Origin: Prevotella sp. UBA1705
Lineage (GTDB): Bacteria > Bacteroidota > Bacteroidia > Bacteroidales > Bacteroidaceae
Reading direction: 5' to 3'
DNA: 64,000 bases
Assembly (NCBI GenBank): GCA_002317385.1
Contig: DCJH01000017.1
Coordinates: 48,458 to 112,457 of the forward strand
The translations under genes were made by a program, and so were the position numbers. Position 1 is the stretch's first letter. Every line of letters starts with the position of its first letter. Shown in pieces: positions 52,678-60,717 of this stretch. The notes below the pieces were generated by a model. The model was given only the letters and a program-made list of their open reading frames with translations. It did no database searches and was not told the origin of the DNA.

Positions 52678-52869
52678 ATGGCTACAGAAACCAAATACGA
52701 GCAGGCCATCCGACAACTGGAAGATATTGTCGAGAAACTGGAAAGCAACGAGTTGGACATTGATGAGATGTCGAAGCAACTGAAAAAAGCACAACAACTT
52801 ATCAAGCTTTGCAAGGATCGGCTCACCAAAACCGACGAAGAAATTCAGAAATTATTGGCAAACGAATAG
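52678..52869 (+). CDS. xseB: Exodeoxyribonuclease VII small subunit
   Basis: 63 residues. KYEQAIRQLEDIVEKLESNE with a following helical half is the standard XseB fold (RLEEIVxxLE pattern). It stabilises XseA and is encoded directly after it. Confidence 0.94.
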   Translation: MATETKYEQAIRQLEDIVEKLESNELDIDEMSKQLKKAQQLIKLCKDRLTKTDEEIQKLLANE

Positions 52870-52886
52870 AAAAGTAGCATGAAAAG

Positions 52887-52917
52887 TTGGAACGCATGCT
52901 TATTATTCGTACATTTG
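52887..52917 (+). promoter_or_regulatory. Promoter of ilvE
   Basis: TTG at 52887-52889, 20 bases, then TACATTTG at 52910-52917, exact consensus, followed by C. Confidence 0.65.
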
Positions 52918-52955
52918 CAATAGATAAAAGGGAAAGCTTTTAAACTTGAAATAAT

Positions 52956-53972
52956 ATGAAAGAATTAGATTGGGCCAATTTGTCTTTCGGTTACATGAAG
53001 ACCGATTACAACGTACGTTGCTACTATCGTGATGGAAAATGGGGCGAGATTGAGGTGAGTTCTGACGAATATCTCAAGCTCCACATGGCTGCTACCTGCC
53101 TGCATTACGGCCAGGAAGCCTTTGAGGGACTCAAGGCTTATCGCTGTCCCGACGGCAAGGTTCGCGTCTTCCGCATGGACGAGAACGCTGCCCGTCTGCA
53201 GAGTACATGCCGCGGAATCCTCATGCCCGAGGTTCCCACAGAACTCTTCGAGGAGATGGTGAAGAAGGTGGTGCGCCTCAACCAGGAGTACATTCCTACC
53301 TACGAGAGTGGCGCTACGCTCTATATTCGCCCGCTGCTTATCGGTACAAGTGCTCAGGTTGGTGTTCATCCGGCCAAGGAATACTGCTTCCTTATCTTCG
53401 TAACACCAGTTGGCCCTTACTTCAAGGGCGGTTTTTCAAGCAATCCTTACGTCATTATCCGCGACTATGACCGTGCCGCTCCGCTCGGAACAGGTATCTA
53501 TAAGGTCGGCGGAAACTATGCCGCTTCCCTCAAGGCCAACTCCATTGCCCATGAGAAAGGCTACGCCAGCGAGTTCTATCTCGACTCCAAGGAGAAGAAA
53601 TATGTGGACGAATGCGGTGCCGCCAACTTCTTCGGCATCAAGGACAACACCTATGTGACACCGAAATCAAGTTCTATTCTTCCCTCCATTACCAACAAGA
53701 GCCTCATGCAGATTGCCGAGGATCTTGGTCTGAAAGTGGAGCGCAGACCAGTCTCTGAGGATGAACTCGACTCGTTCGAAGAGGCTGGAGCATGCGGCAC
53801 AGCAGCCGTCATCTCGCCCATCTCCCACCTCGACGACATGGATACCGGCAAGCGTTATGACTTCGGAGAGAAGCCCGGACCATGGTCCAAGAAGCTCTAC
53901 GACACCCTCCGCGGCATCCAATATGGTACCATCGAGGACAAACACGGTTGGACTACCGTGGTCATCGAATAA
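52956..53972 (+). CDS. ilvE: Branched-chain amino acid aminotransferase
   Basis: 338 residues, class IV PLP fold of the longer eukaryote/Bacteroidetes type. The PLP lysine is Lys183 in GTGIYKVGGNYAASL. YGQEAFEGLKAYRCPDGKVRVFRMDENAARLQ and EFYLDSKEKKYVDECGAANFF are typical. It makes or breaks down leucine, isoleucine and valine by transamination with glutamate. It is transcribed alone between a good promoter and a terminator. Confidence 0.95.
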   Translation: MKELDWANLSFGYMKTDYNVRCYYRDGKWGEIEVSSDEYLKLHMAATCLHYGQEAFEGLKAYRCPDGKVRVFRMDENAARLQSTCRGILMPEVPTELFEEMVKKVVRLNQEYIPTYESGATLYIRPLLIGTSAQVGVHPAKEYCFLIFVTPVGPYFKGGFSSNPYVIIRDYDRAAPLGTGIYKVGGNYAASLKANSIAHEKGYASEFYLDSKEKKYVDECGAANFFGIKDNTYVTPKSSSILPSITNKSLMQIAEDLGLKVERRPVSEDELDSFEEAGACGTAAVISPISHLDDMDTGKRYDFGEKPGPWSKKLYDTLRGIQYGTIEDKHGWTTVVIE

Positions 53973-53990
53973 AAAGACATAATTGCAGAG

Positions 53991-54026
53991 GTTGTCTTGT
54001 CAGTTTAGCAAGACAACCTTTTTTAT
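53991..54026 (+). terminator. Intrinsic terminator after ilvE
   Basis: GGTTGTCTTG (53991-54000) pairs with CAAGACAACC (54010-54019), then TTTTTTA. Confidence 0.85.
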
Positions 54027-54051
54027 TTTCATCTAACCTATTTTCATTGTT

Positions 54052-54684
54052 ATGGAAACTATTACCAACTACAAAAACCGCGCTCTTGCATCCCTCGAAA
54101 ACAAATGGACGGCCCCTGTGTTGTGCATGTTAGTCTATTATGTCATCGCCTTTATTATCAGTTGGATTACTGATATCAAGGATGCACCTGTACTCAACGG
54201 CCTGGGATTCATAGCCTATCTGGGTCTACTTCCCATGGGATGGGCACTCGCCGTGCTGTTTCTCGACTTCATCCGCCAAGGGCAGACCTCTGTCAGTGCC
54301 CTTTTCCTCGGCTACAACAAGCCTTGGTTCCCCAAGAGCTTCCTCCTTCCGCTACTTGTCAGCATCTTCACTTTACTGTGGACGCTGCTGCTAATCATCC
54401 CAGGACTCATCAAATCTTACTCTTACAGCATGGCCTACTTTGTCCATAAAGACAATCCTGAAATAGGTTGCAATGCTGCCATCGACGAGAGCATGAGGCT
54501 CATGGAGGGGCACAAGTGGGAACTGTTCATGCTTGACCTGAGCTTCATAGGGTGGTTCTTCCTCTGCCTTCTCACCCTCGGCCTCGGCTTCCTGTGGCTC
54601 ATTCCCTATGTCATGTCGGCCCACGCCCACTTCTACGAAGACCTGATTCGCGAGAGAGGCGCATACGCTCAGCCTGCGAATTAA
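54052..54684 (+). CDS. DUF975-type integral membrane protein
   Basis: 210 residues. A short N-terminal KNRALASLENKWTAPVL segment before the first helix is the DUF975 signature, and four to five helices follow (LVYYVIAFIISW, GLLPMGWALAVLFLDF, LLVSIFTLLWTLLLIIPGLI, FIGWFFLCLLTLGLGFLWL). SYSMAYFVHKDNPEIGCNAAIDESMRLMEGHK matches the conserved middle. Its function is unknown for the whole family. It has its own terminator. Confidence 0.85.
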   Translation: METITNYKNRALASLENKWTAPVLCMLVYYVIAFIISWITDIKDAPVLNGLGFIAYLGLLPMGWALAVLFLDFIRQGQTSVSALFLGYNKPWFPKSFLLPLLVSIFTLLWTLLLIIPGLIKSYSYSMAYFVHKDNPEIGCNAAIDESMRLMEGHKWELFMLDLSFIGWFFLCLLTLGLGFLWLIPYVMSAHAHFYEDLIRERGAYAQPAN

Positions 54685-54726
54685 CCCTTTTTCCTGAAGA
54701 TCAAGAGGGTAATACGAACCCAATAT

Positions 54727-54768
54727 CATCCCAATTGAAACGTCTTGTTGTTCGGTTGGGATGTTTTT
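54727..54768 (+). terminator. Intrinsic terminator after the DUF975 gene
   Basis: CATCCCAA (54727-54734) pairs with TTGGGATG (54756-54763) and is followed by TTTTTA. Confidence 0.75.
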
Positions 54769-54837
54769 ATTGTGCTTTTATTAGGGTCATCGCTGCCCGA
54801 CGTGATTGTCTCCAAGCACAATTATTATTGCTCCACC

Positions 54838-54868
54838 TTTGCGGAGACATAGAAATATTGTACCTTTG
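54838..54868 (+). promoter_or_regulatory. Promoter of trmB
   Basis: TTTG at 54838-54841, 19 bases, then TACCTTTG at 54861-54868, exact consensus, followed by C. Confidence 0.65.
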
Positions 54869-54885
54869 CAGGCAAAATAAGCACT

Positions 54886-55656
54886 ATGGGTAAAGGTAAA
54901 TTAGCCAAATTCGCGGAGATGAAGGAGATGAACAACGTCTTCGAATATCCCTTTTCTATTGTCGACAACGTGCCGTTTACGATGAAAGGCCATTGGCGCG
55001 AGGAGTATTTTCACAACGACAACCCCATCGTTCTGGAGCTGGGCTGTGGCAAAGGAGAATATACCGTGGGCTTGGCCAAGCTCTTTCCCGACATGAATTT
55101 CATTGGCGTTGACATCAAAGGAGCACGTATGTGGACCGGCGCTAAGCTTGCTGAGGAACAGCAGTTGGCTAATGTGGCCTTCCTCCGTACCAGTATTGAG
55201 ATCATCGACCGATTTTTCTCAGAAGACGAGGTGCAGGAAATCTGGCTCACCTTCTCCGATCCACAGATGAAGAATCCGCGCAAGCGCCTCACCTCCACCT
55301 TCTTCATGGAACGCTACCGACGGTTTCTTACCGACGGCGGACTTATCCATCTCAAGACCGATTCCAATTTCCTCTTCACCTATACCCGTTTTATGGTGGA
55401 GAAGAATGCGCTGCCCACAGACATCTGCACCGACGACCTCTACCATCAGACACCTGCCAACTTGCTCGGCTCACCTATCCTCTCGATCCAGACTTACTAT
55501 GAGTCGATGTGGATAGAACGTGGTCTGAACATCCGCTACATGCGCTTCCACCTCCCACGGACAGGCACGCTCGTGGAGCCCGACGTGGAGATTCCGCTCG
55601 ACGAATACCGCAGCTACCACCGCACGAAGCGCAGCAGTTTGGAGACCTCCAAATAG
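54886..55656 (+). CDS. trmB: tRNA (guanine46-N7)-methyltransferase
   Basis: 256 residues. SAM-binding motifs are plain: IVLELGCGKGEYTVGLAKLFP, FIGVDIKGARMWTGAK, and EIWLTFSDPQMKNPRKRLTS (the TrmB PDPWPKKRH region in its Bacteroidetes form). TDGGLIHLKTDSNFLFTYT follows. It methylates G46 of tRNAs in the cytoplasm. The ATG at 54886 is 18 bases after the promoter -7 element. Confidence 0.93.
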   Translation: MGKGKLAKFAEMKEMNNVFEYPFSIVDNVPFTMKGHWREEYFHNDNPIVLELGCGKGEYTVGLAKLFPDMNFIGVDIKGARMWTGAKLAEEQQLANVAFLRTSIEIIDRFFSEDEVQEIWLTFSDPQMKNPRKRLTSTFFMERYRRFLTDGGLIHLKTDSNFLFTYTRFMVEKNALPTDICTDDLYHQTPANLLGSPILSIQTYYESMWIERGLNIRYMRFHLPRTGTLVEPDVEIPLDEYRSYHRTKRSSLETSK

Positions 55657-55683
55657 CCATCGTCACCCCTCATTACCCCCAAC

Positions 55684-55731
55684 AAAAAACCTTTGATGCG
55701 CCAGCAGGCAGCATCAAAGGTTTTTTGTTTC
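55684..55731. terminator. Bidirectional terminator between trmB and the GH115 gene
   Basis: AAAAACCTTTGATGC (55685-55699) pairs with GCATCAAAGGTTTTT (55711-55725), with A runs on the left and T runs on the right, so it can serve the two convergent genes. Confidence 0.85.
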
Positions 55732-55762
55732 CACTTACAGGCCTCTCATCAAGGCCCCTCGG

Positions 55763-58255
55763 CTACAGAGCCGACCTCACCGGGAACATATAGAACTGGC
55801 GGTCAATGTCGTAATCGATCATCCATTGGTCGACTATGATATTGTCGTCGATAGCCGTGATGACCAGTGTATGCGTTCCTGCCGAGAGTCTGATGTTGTC
55901 GGAGCGGATAGCCTGACCACGCAACACATTCTGTTTCCATCGGTCGGAGCGGAAAGTCTCCTTGAGCGAATAGACCATCGGAGCCTGTCCGTCGATGCTC
56001 ACCGCATATCTCAAGTCGCCCTTATCGCTGGGCTGGGTGGGGATGAGCGCTGTGCGGAGCACCGCATTGCCATCTTCGGCGTAGAACTTATAGGTGAGGC
56101 TGGCCCCGGCACGCAGCGCCACGGCCTTCATCGAATGGCCCAACATCTCGATGGACTGGGCGCCCTCAGTGGCTGAGGTGTACTCACAGGCATTACGCAC
56201 AACGCTATGATCCGTATCCAACTTAGAGTCCACGGGGTCGGCATCGCTATATTTGGCTATCTCACTCTTCGTGAGTTTGTCGGGCAACGAGGGCTCTTGG
56301 AACACCAGCAGCCCCCTCGGCGCCATATCCATTAGCCCGTTCCATTTGCCGCCGGCCATCTTCTTGTTATAGTAATCGGTAAGGGTCTGAATCTCGGTAT
56401 AGGCATTCCAGCTCCTCACGGCCGACTCCAAGGCCTCCGAATCGTGGTGGAAGCTCGACGGTTTACCAATGTGTCTCGCCTCCTGAGCCTGCAACTGCTT
56501 GGTAGCCATGGCCGAAGCCACATACACCGGATACTTCACAGCCGCGAAGAAAGCATCGCTAAGCTCAGGCCGCAAGGTCTTTTCCACCTGGTCTATCTGG
56601 CTCTTCACCCGGTCGAAATCGCTGAGATAGCGCTCCAGTTCGTTGCCAAACTCATCAGCACTGAACTCCGTATCCTGCACCGGCATCCACCCATTCTTGT
56701 AGCGCTTGCCATCCACCTCAACCTGGTTCCAGCCCATGAACTCTGGCCGGCGGATGCCACAGAGATGATAATATTCGGTCATTGGCTTCACCAACTGCCG
56801 CCCGGCCTGCTCACCAAACTGCTGCGAGAGCCAGCCTTGCAGATGCTTTTGCAGGCTGTTGGGGCCCACACTGTTGATGTCCCACGCCATATCCATGATC
56901 AGACTGAGGTCGTAGGCCGCCACCTTGGGGTCGTGCACGTTCACCATCCAAATCTTGCGGGCATTGTGGTCGTAGGCCCGACGCATCTCGCGGTAAACCA
57001 GTCCGGGCTGCGTGGTAGTGAGCCACAGATAGTCGTGAGGCTGTCCCCAGTAGCTCAGGTGATAGTAGACACCTGCCCCACCCGACCGTCTCTGCTCGGC
57101 AGCATCCGACAGACGGGTCATATAGCCATAGTTATCGTCACACCACATGAGGCACACGTCATCGGGAACACGCAGTCCTTTGTCATAAATCTCCAGCACC
57201 TCTTTATAGGGAATAAACACTTGGGGCACCTTCCTCATATCCTTGTTCACCTCCTGCGACAGCATCTTGCGCTGGAAATCGATGACGTTCTGCAGACCTT
57301 GGAGCTTTTCCTGGTCGGTCTTCGTCCCTTCCATGGGGCCATCGTGCAGCCCACGCATGCCCAGCGTATAGAGTGCATCCATGCCCACCGTCTCCTTGGC
57401 GCGCTCCCGCCAGTATTCTTCCACCTGACGACGGTTAGTGATATAATTGTAGGGGCCTCGCTTCCGGGCATCCCATTCGGCCACGTTGTTGCGCAGAATA
57501 GGCTCACAATGCGACGAACCCACGGCAATATCAAACGAGTCGGCCACCTCGCGGTTGCCCTTCACAGTGAAGAAGGCCGACGTGCCAGAGTGCATAGCGG
57601 GCCACACAGCATTGGCGCGGAGACGCAGCAGGAGTTCAAAGAGATGATGATAATAGCGTGGTCCCATGGTGCCACCGCTGGAACGGGTATCCAGTTTCTG
57701 CTTATCCCACACCCTGCTACTCCAGTCCTCATCGTTGATAAACACGCCGCGGTATTCCACCGAAGGACTCTGCAGGGTCTCGAATCGGTCGTCGATGGTG
57801 AGCCTACGTTGCCGCATCGGCTTCACGTCGCCCCACCATACCCAGGGCGACACACCGGCCTTGCGCGACATTTCGAGGATGCCGTAGGCCGTTCCACGGC
57901 CGTCGCTGCCCACGATAATCACCTTACCCTTGCGCACGCCCATCCAGAAGGCGTCTTTCCGGGTGATGAACTTCTGATAGGGCACGCGGTATTTATCGAG
58001 CTCTTTCATCTCTTTGTTGTTCACCATATCCAGCTGATAGATAGCAATATCGCCGTCGCTCTTAACATCGGTGCCCTTGCCGGTCACTGCACGCATATCC
58101 GAATCGAACATCTCCAAGGCCTTCTCCACGACCGTGCCATATTTCTTTTGGATGGAATAGGTGACATGTCCGCCCGAGAACCAGGCCACGTCCTTGGCCT
58201 GTCCCATGGTGGGGAGGGCCAACAGAGATGCGATAAGTATTTTCTTATAAGTCAT
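55763..58255 (-). CDS. GH115 family alpha-glucuronidase, exported
   Basis: 830 residues with a signal peptide (KILIASLLALPTMGQA). GH115 hallmarks are VSPWVWWGDVKPMRQRRL, YRGVFINDEDWSSRVWDKQ, RANAVWPAMHSGTSAFF and VCLMWCDDNYGYMTRL. The C-terminal part is the beta-sandwich domain of the family. It removes (4-O-methyl)glucuronic acid from xylan. It is encoded alone with its own promoter, away from any xylanase or SusCD pair, and complements the arabinofuranosidase of the arabinose operon in arabinoxylan breakdown. Confidence 0.92.
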   Translation of the reverse strand: MTYKKILIASLLALPTMGQAKDVAWFSGGHVTYSIQKKYGTVVEKALEMFDSDMRAVTGKGTDVKSDGDIAIYQLDMVNNKEMKELDKYRVPYQKFITRKDAFWMGVRKGKVIIVGSDGRGTAYGILEMSRKAGVSPWVWWGDVKPMRQRRLTIDDRFETLQSPSVEYRGVFINDEDWSSRVWDKQKLDTRSSGGTMGPRYYHHLFELLLRLRANAVWPAMHSGTSAFFTVKGNREVADSFDIAVGSSHCEPILRNNVAEWDARKRGPYNYITNRRQVEEYWRERAKETVGMDALYTLGMRGLHDGPMEGTKTDQEKLQGLQNVIDFQRKMLSQEVNKDMRKVPQVFIPYKEVLEIYDKGLRVPDDVCLMWCDDNYGYMTRLSDAAEQRRSGGAGVYYHLSYWGQPHDYLWLTTTQPGLVYREMRRAYDHNARKIWMVNVHDPKVAAYDLSLIMDMAWDINSVGPNSLQKHLQGWLSQQFGEQAGRQLVKPMTEYYHLCGIRRPEFMGWNQVEVDGKRYKNGWMPVQDTEFSADEFGNELERYLSDFDRVKSQIDQVEKTLRPELSDAFFAAVKYPVYVASAMATKQLQAQEARHIGKPSSFHHDSEALESAVRSWNAYTEIQTLTDYYNKKMAGGKWNGLMDMAPRGLLVFQEPSLPDKLTKSEIAKYSDADPVDSKLDTDHSVVRNACEYTSATEGAQSIEMLGHSMKAVALRAGASLTYKFYAEDGNAVLRTALIPTQPSDKGDLRYAVSIDGQAPMVYSLKETFRSDRWKQNVLRGQAIRSDNIRLSAGTHTLVITAIDDNIIVDQWMIDYDIDRQFYMFPVRSAL

Positions 58256-58341
58256 AATTCATTATAGGGTCGGTTGGCTTGCCGGAGAAAATGATGGGCA
58301 TTTCTCTGCATACACAAGGCAACCGATCGGTTTGCAGAACA

Positions 58342-58349
58342 CAAAGGTA
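58342..58349 (-). promoter_or_regulatory. Promoter -7 element of the GH115 gene
   Basis: TACCTTTG on the minus strand, exact TAnnTTTG. The leader would be about 80 bases. A convincing -33 was not found. Confidence 0.5.
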
Positions 58350-58412
58350 CGAAAAAATCCCCCTTCTTGCGAAAATGTTGTGACTTAATTCGTCTTTTAA
58401 ACAATAATTAGG

Positions 58413-58420
58413 TACTTTTG
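58413..58420 (+). promoter_or_regulatory. Promoter -7 element of the mrp gene
   Basis: TACTTTTG, exact TAnnTTTG, followed by C, 28 bases before the ATG. A -33 TTG at the right distance is not clear. Confidence 0.55.
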
Positions 58421-58448
58421 CCGAGAATCAAAGTTTATAAAGATTAGT

Positions 58449-59552
58449 ATGACGATATATCCCAAATTGATTACCGATGCCCTGGCAACGGTTGTTTATG
58501 CCGGAACGAAAAAGAACCTCATCGAGAGCGAGATGCTGGCCGACCAGCCTGTCATCGACGGCATGAAAGTGAAGATTGTGTTGCTCTTTCCCCGCGAGAC
58601 CGACCCCTTCCTCAAATCTACGGTAAAAGCTGCCGAGGCCGCCATCCACTATCACGTGAGCAAGGATGTGGAGGTGACCATCGAGACCGAGTTTAAATCG
58701 GCCCCGAGACCAGAGGTGGGTAAACTCCTGCCTGAGGTAAAGAACATCATTGCCGTGAGCTCTGGCAAGGGCGGCGTGGGCAAGAGCACTGTCTCGGCCA
58801 ACCTCGCCATTGCACTGGCGAAGCTTGGTTACAAGGTCGGACTGCTCGATACCGACATCTTCGGCCCCTCCATGCCCAAGATGTTTGGTGTGGAAGATGC
58901 CCGTCCCTATGCCGTGAACGTGGACGGCCGACAGCTCATTGAGCCTGTAGACAAGTATGGTGTGAAGATGCTGAGCATCGGATTCTTCGTGAGTCCCGAC
59001 ACGGCCACACTCTGGCGCGGTGCCATGGCTACCTCGGCCTTGAAGCAACTCATAGCCGATGCCAACTGGGGCGAGCTCGACTACTTTATTCTCGACACCC
59101 CGCCGGGCACCTCCGATATACATCTCACCTTGCTGCAGACGCTGTCGATAACGGGTGCAGTGATCGTCTCCACGCCGCAGAAGGTGGCGCTGGCCGACGC
59201 CCGCAAGGGTATCGACATGTATAGCAACGACAAGGTGAACGTGCCCATCCTCGGACTGGTAGAGAATATGGCCTGGTTCACGCCGGCTGAACTGCCCGAG
59301 AACAAATACTACATCTTTGGCAAGGACGGCTGCAAAGACCTGGCCAAAGAGATGGGAGTGCCTCTTTTGGCGCAGATTCCCATTGTGCAAAGCATCTGCG
59401 AGAACGGCGACGCTGGCACACCGGCAGCCACCAATGTGGATAGCATCACGGGCCAGTCGTTCATCAATTTGGCTCAGGCTGTGGTCACTGTGACCAACCT
59501 CCGCAACAAGGAGAAGCCCAAAACAAAGATTGTAGAGATCGAAAACAGTTAG
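58449..59552 (+). CDS. mrp: Mrp/NBP35-family ATPase (iron-sulphur cluster carrier)
   Basis: 367 residues. An N-terminal DUF59-like domain (IYPKLITDALATVVYAGTKKNL) is followed by the ParA-like ATPase with the deviant P-loop AVSSGKGGVGKSTVSANLA, LLDTDIFGPSMPKMFG and FILDTPPGTSDIHL. The cluster-binding CxxC of some family members is not present near the C-terminus, which is also true of other bacterial Mrp proteins lacking it. It probably carries Fe-S clusters to apo-enzymes. Confidence 0.92.
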   Translation: MTIYPKLITDALATVVYAGTKKNLIESEMLADQPVIDGMKVKIVLLFPRETDPFLKSTVKAAEAAIHYHVSKDVEVTIETEFKSAPRPEVGKLLPEVKNIIAVSSGKGGVGKSTVSANLAIALAKLGYKVGLLDTDIFGPSMPKMFGVEDARPYAVNVDGRQLIEPVDKYGVKMLSIGFFVSPDTATLWRGAMATSALKQLIADANWGELDYFILDTPPGTSDIHLTLLQTLSITGAVIVSTPQKVALADARKGIDMYSNDKVNVPILGLVENMAWFTPAELPENKYYIFGKDGCKDLAKEMGVPLLAQIPIVQSICENGDAGTPAATNVDSITGQSFINLAQAVVTVTNLRNKEKPKTKIVEIENS

Positions 59553-59588
59553 GCATCGTCCTCCCGGACTATACCTATCCTCACCATA

Positions 59589-59627
59589 TAGCTATGCCTC
59601 GGAATTATCGGGGCATAGCTATTTTTG
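59589..59627 (+). terminator. Intrinsic terminator after mrp
   Basis: TAGCTATGCCTCG (59589-59601) pairs with CGGGGCATAGCTA (59609-59621) with one G-U pair, then TTTTTG. Confidence 0.85.
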
Positions 59628-59760
59628 TATACTCCCATGTCTATTATACCTCATTTAACTATGGCTGTCGTATTCTGTTGTTAGTGGCTTTAGGGTTAGA
59701 AACCACGAATTCCACGAATTCCACAGATTTAAGACTTCTACAACGCGCAGCCATCAGATA

Positions 59761-60065
59761 TTTTTAACCACGGATTTCACGAATCTCACAGATTGCAATT
59801 GATGGCCTTCACCACTGATTTCACGAAGCCGCAAGCGGCTACGGATGGCACGGATGTATGTCGGGACAAGCAAGAGGGCTAAAAGTTGAGTAGATTTGAG
59901 CAACTAATTATTGCAAATATTTACTCGTTTGCCCCCCCAAGCACTACCCTATTGCTCCGGTATATCATCTGTGCCATCCGTAGCCGCTTGCGGCTTCGTG
60001 AAATCAGTGGTGTTAGGAGCCCATAGAAAATCTGTGAAATTCGTGAAATCCGTGGTTAAAAAATA
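59761..60065. repeat. 305-bp element with about 100-bp inverted arms
   Basis: The left arm (59761-59860) and the right arm (59961-60065) are inverted copies. Shared blocks include TTTTTAACCACGGATTTCAC, CACTGATTTCACGAAGCC and GCAAGCGGCTACGGATGGCA. A related short run, ACCACGAATTCCACGAATTC, precedes it at 59702. The central 100 bases are not repeated. There is no gene inside. It lies in the 1,165-base gap between mrp and the PorE-like gene, the largest gene-free stretch of the window. Confidence 0.8.
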
Positions 60066-60268
60066 GGTCGAATAATTAAGTATTAAAACAATGAAAGCAT
60101 CTCGTAAAGAACAAGAAATTCATGGTGAAAGAACTTGAAGAATAGAAAAAAGAATATCGCCCAAGAACAAATGTACGTGTCATAAGACGAAAATGAGGGC
60201 GAGAAACAGAGATTGGCAAGAGGCTTATAATAAGGGAGTTGTAATTTGATGACATTTTATGGGGTTGC
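60066..60268. other. Gene-free spacer between the inverted element and repeat array E
   Basis: Only very short open frames are present (one of 15 codons starts at 60091). I see no support for a gene or RNA. Confidence 0.4.
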
Positions 60269-60378
60269 GATTAATACTTTATCGTGATGCGATTAGTACC
60301 TTATCATACAACGAGAAAGGCCTTGAAGCAAGTTGAAAAGATAGAGATAGAAAGGCGATAAGGGCCTAATGAGGATGG
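60269..60378. repeat. 22-bp phased repeat array, copy E
   Basis: Units start at 60269, 60291, 60313, 60335 and 60357. The first two carry direct cores (GATTAATACTTTATCG, GATTAGTACCTTATCA), the third is degenerate, the fourth is inverted (GAAAAGATAGAGATAG, close to the fifth unit of copy D), and the fifth is a weak inverted core. Spacing is exactly 22 throughout. Confidence 0.75.
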
Positions 60379-60717
60379 AGGCGAGATGTGTGGATGATGA
60401 AAGGGGGATGAGAGGAGGAGAAAATGGCATAGAAATGGAGGGAAAAACGCTATTTCAACAAATTATGAATAAGCAGAAATCAGCTATTGATTGATGAAAT
60501 AAGTTTACGAAACAAATGCCAATTCGGGATACGGCCATGCACTGAACTTAGCTTTACAAGACGGCAGGCTAACCCAGATTAAAGTTGAGGATGGGCAACA
60601 TAGCGCAGAAAGCAAGTACGAAAAACGAGCCAGGAATCAACGCTTTAACTTCTAATCCACCCATAGAATCCGGCAAACAACAATATTTGCAGGGGAGTTG
60701 CGTTATTGAAAATAACG
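60379..60717. other. Gene-free spacer upstream of the PorE-like gene
   Basis: Purine-rich sequence, then an AT-rich region. AATATTTG at 60682-60689 is one base from the TAnnTTTG consensus and could be the promoter of the PorE-like gene. Nothing else is seen. Confidence 0.4.

Noticed and set aside
56444..58267. 607-codon open frame on the plus strand opposite the GH115 gene
   Set aside because: It lies fully over the GH115 gene, has a His/Leu-rich composition typical of antisense frames, and shows no known motif. GH115 has signal peptide and family motifs.
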